Source: Sipunculus nudus
Lineage: Eukaryota > Annelida > Sipuncula > Golfingiida > Sipunculidae
NCBI GenBank assembly: GCA_026874595.1
Contig: CM049306.1
Location: 34,054,019-34,118,018 of the forward strand
Direction of reading: 5' to 3'
Length of the DNA stretch: 64,000 bases
Position numbers and translations under genes: made by a program. Positions 61,801-64,000 of the stretch are shown here, piece after piece. The first letter of the stretch is position 1. Each line of letters starts with the position of its first letter. The notes below the pieces were generated by a model. It worked only from the letters and a program-made list of their open reading frames with translations. It made no database searches and was not told where the DNA came from.

Positions 61801-64000
61801 AAATGTATTTAATTCAGCTGCTTTGTTCCTTTTTTTATTTATTATTCAAGTTGCAACATTTTTCATCACAAAAGAATAAGTAAGAACTGAAAGTTTAAAA
61901 ATATGTATGTACATGCTTTTATATATTTCAATTTAATAAAAGCAATGTTTTGCTCTCTTTTTTTCAATTTAAACAAAGACAAGCATATCAACCGACAAGG
62001 GACAAAATGTGACATAGGATTATAACCATTTTTACTGCACGTGTGCTGTTAGTATTACATGTATCGTATACCGTTACAAATCCTATAGAGAAGAATAATA
62101 ATATCATTTTGCGGGAAGCTTCTATGGTTTCTATTAATATGAAAAAAAAAAATATTTGTTTGACTAATGAACACGCATGTTATATGATCAGCAGTATATA
62201 AGTTATTTAAATCACCCGGTTTTTTTGTGCATAACAATTCTTAACCTGAATCTTACATAGTTGTGTTTTCGGAATTTCATATTTCAATAAAATAATGATG
62301 GTGGATTCGAATATTTGTGTCCGTCATGTGCTTTACTCTTATCTCAGAAACTTTAACCAGATTGTACATAATTGTATAACCAATGTAATTAGGAAACCTG
62401 TATCGCTACTTTAACATTGTCCTTCATTCATGAAATCAGGGGCGTGGTGGCGTAATGGTTAGGGCGACGGACGTTTTGCCGCAAGGTTGTGGGTTCGCAT
62501 CCCGTCCTGACAGCGTTCTGTGATAACCCTTTCATATAACCCTTCAACAGTCTTAACCATTGGGATGGGCTCTCTCCATCGTTTAATGGTCAAAGTCGGT
62601 AATTAAATGTCGACCGAATGACCTTCCCCCACTTGTTATGGATGCTTCTGTTGTATGCTTCCAAGGTGGGCCAGAAAAAACTAAAACAATTAACAGGCCT
62701 GAAAGACCAGGATGGCAGAGTGTAACATCAGTCAGTGATATCACATTCATCTTTACATTAAGACCAGCTAAGCTAGTGCACTTATAAGGTCGTTTAAGGA
62801 ATCTTTTTTTTTTTACTCGTAAGTGAGGACTATGCCTTCTGAACATCTTGTAACAAATCTTTATTTATTCCTTCGAACCCTGTCTAATCCCAATAGTCTT
62901 GTCGTTTACCTGATTTTTAAACCCGAAACAAAATGCAACAGAACTTGTGTTTGTTGTAAAAAAAAGTCCAAAAAAGTCCTATTGGAGAAAGTCATTTAAT
63001 GTGATGATTTAAATTGACTAATTGACTAGTTTTACTTTTTTATCTGTAATTTGTCATATAATGCTGTTATTGGTCATATTCACATCTTAGTCGGATTCAA
63101 TAGACAGGGATTGGAAAACAGCAATTGATCACATTTTAAATGCTTAATATTCCCTGATGTCGATAACCCTATATCCTCATGATACATACCGTGGTATAAA
63201 ATATCCCCTGCTTCTATTTCTATATGATTTATCTTATGTGTGATGTTTCCTTGTATTGTCTCAAAGGCATGGTCATATGTATTGCAGGCCCACTTTCAGA
63301 CAATGGAACATGTTGTTCTCAAGATATTTCCAACCCCTTGGGCAAGTAGGCAAGAGTTGTCGAGTCTGCCATAACAATATACATAGAATCGTTATTATTG
63401 GTAAATTTAGATAAGATAAGTAAAACTAGTTAATTAGTTAATTTAAATCTTCGATTCATCAAACAGGCAATGAAGAGATCCTTCAAATGAGTGGACCAAA
63501 ATTACCTTGACAATGCGCAGATAAATAAAGTAAATCTGAAAGGTTAATTAGCCAATTTATAACATCAAATTAAATTAATTTCCGCCAATGGGAGTTATTT
63601 TTAGACTTTTGATATGTTATTCACCGGAAGTTTCTGAGTAAAATACAGTTGGTTTCATTTATGTTGCAAATTGTTCAGGGTTCAGCCCTACTTTTACTAT
63701 ACTACAAGTAATTTAGAAAAATAGTATCTTATTTCTTAGAATAGCGTGGGCGTTATCTGTGGTGACTTTCATTAAGCTTTATGAATCATGAACGGCACAT
63801 GTATCTTTGTGTGCGATGGGCCTTAATTATATGACGCTAAATATCTTTCTGTGATTATTATTTCTTGCATTAAACCTAATAACGTTGAGTTATGCGCCAT
63901 GTATCCATTAATTATATCCTCTCATCAAAACGCGTCGTCTTAGAATCTTAGATATAAATTCCGGCTTTAAAGCCCTAAAACATAAGATGTGTCCAGATGC
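58841..64000. other. No gene seen; non-coding DNA with one SINE head
   Basis: The 115-codon minus-strand frame at 60577-60924 and the 87-codon one at 62583-62846 show no domain, signal peptide or repeat that I recognise. Apart from the SINE at 62445-62530 there is no repeat that I can pair in the window. Confidence 0.5.
62445..62530 (+). repeat. tRNA-derived SINE head
   Basis: GGTGGCGTAATGGTTAGGGC resembles a tRNA A-box region, and GGGTTCGCATCCC a B-box, about 35 bp apart as in tRNAs. The presumed acceptor-stem halves do not pair, so a functional tRNA is unlikely. Confidence 0.65.

Noticed and set aside
62445-62530. Possible functional tRNA gene
   Set aside because: A- and B-box-like sequences are present but the acceptor stem does not pair; better explained as a SINE. 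The same holds for 4375-4470, 32745-32840 and 49225-49415.

Overview
This 64 kb window is eukaryotic, AT-rich and intron/intergenic in character. I find no host protein-coding gene, rRNA or functional tRNA that I can support. Almost everything recognisable is a transposable element or a repeat. The repeat mix suggests a marine invertebrate, most likely a bivalve or other mollusc: a Gmr1-like LTR retrotransposon, an L1/Tx1-type LINE, tRNA-derived SINEs, elements rich in the phrase GACGGACAGACGG, and many long (TA)n tracts. The taxonomic call is inference; the element classes are read from the sequence.

Layout. 1-11.4 kb: mostly unique-looking non-coding DNA with microsatellites, one hAT-like terminus and SINE remnants. 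11.4-17.6 kb: a truncated Gmr1-type LTR, a six-copy 68-bp tandem array, then a decayed LINE (endonuclease, reverse transcriptase, zinc-binding C-terminus) broken by frameshifts and stops. 17.6-24.5 kb: non-coding. 24.5-25.2 kb: solo LTR, minus strand, with a 4-bp target duplication. 26.06-28.08 kb: an element with a GC-rich terminal inverted repeat, holding a 178-181-bp tandem array and a nested second repeat. 28.08-29.2 kb: a foldback element with two ~0.4 kb inverted arms plus a third partial copy. 32.3-32.95 kb: inverted SINE copies joined to long (TA)n and (CT)n tracts. 34.8-35.4 kb: a TTAA-flanked MITE. 37.35-38.13 kb: solo LTR, plus strand. 42.0-42.3, 44.3-44.95 and 58.2-58.84 kb: further MITEs, the last two being one family. 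36.5 and 49.5-50.6 kb: a short and a long copy of another inverted-repeat family.

51.16-57.0 kb: the most informative feature, a degenerate minus-strand LTR retrotransposon. Its domains run Gag (coiled coil, SCAN-like region, zinc knuckle), protease, integrase, reverse transcriptase, RNase H. Integrase lying upstream of reverse transcriptase is the hallmark of Gmr1-like Ty3/gypsy elements and is unlike ordinary gypsy. Four LTR copies of this family (11.4, 24.5, 37.3 and 51.2 kb) plus a stub at 56.94 kb show repeated insertion and LTR-LTR recombination here.

Nothing in the window appears able to move by itself: both autonomous elements are broken. The rest are non-autonomous families that would depend on enzymes encoded elsewhere.
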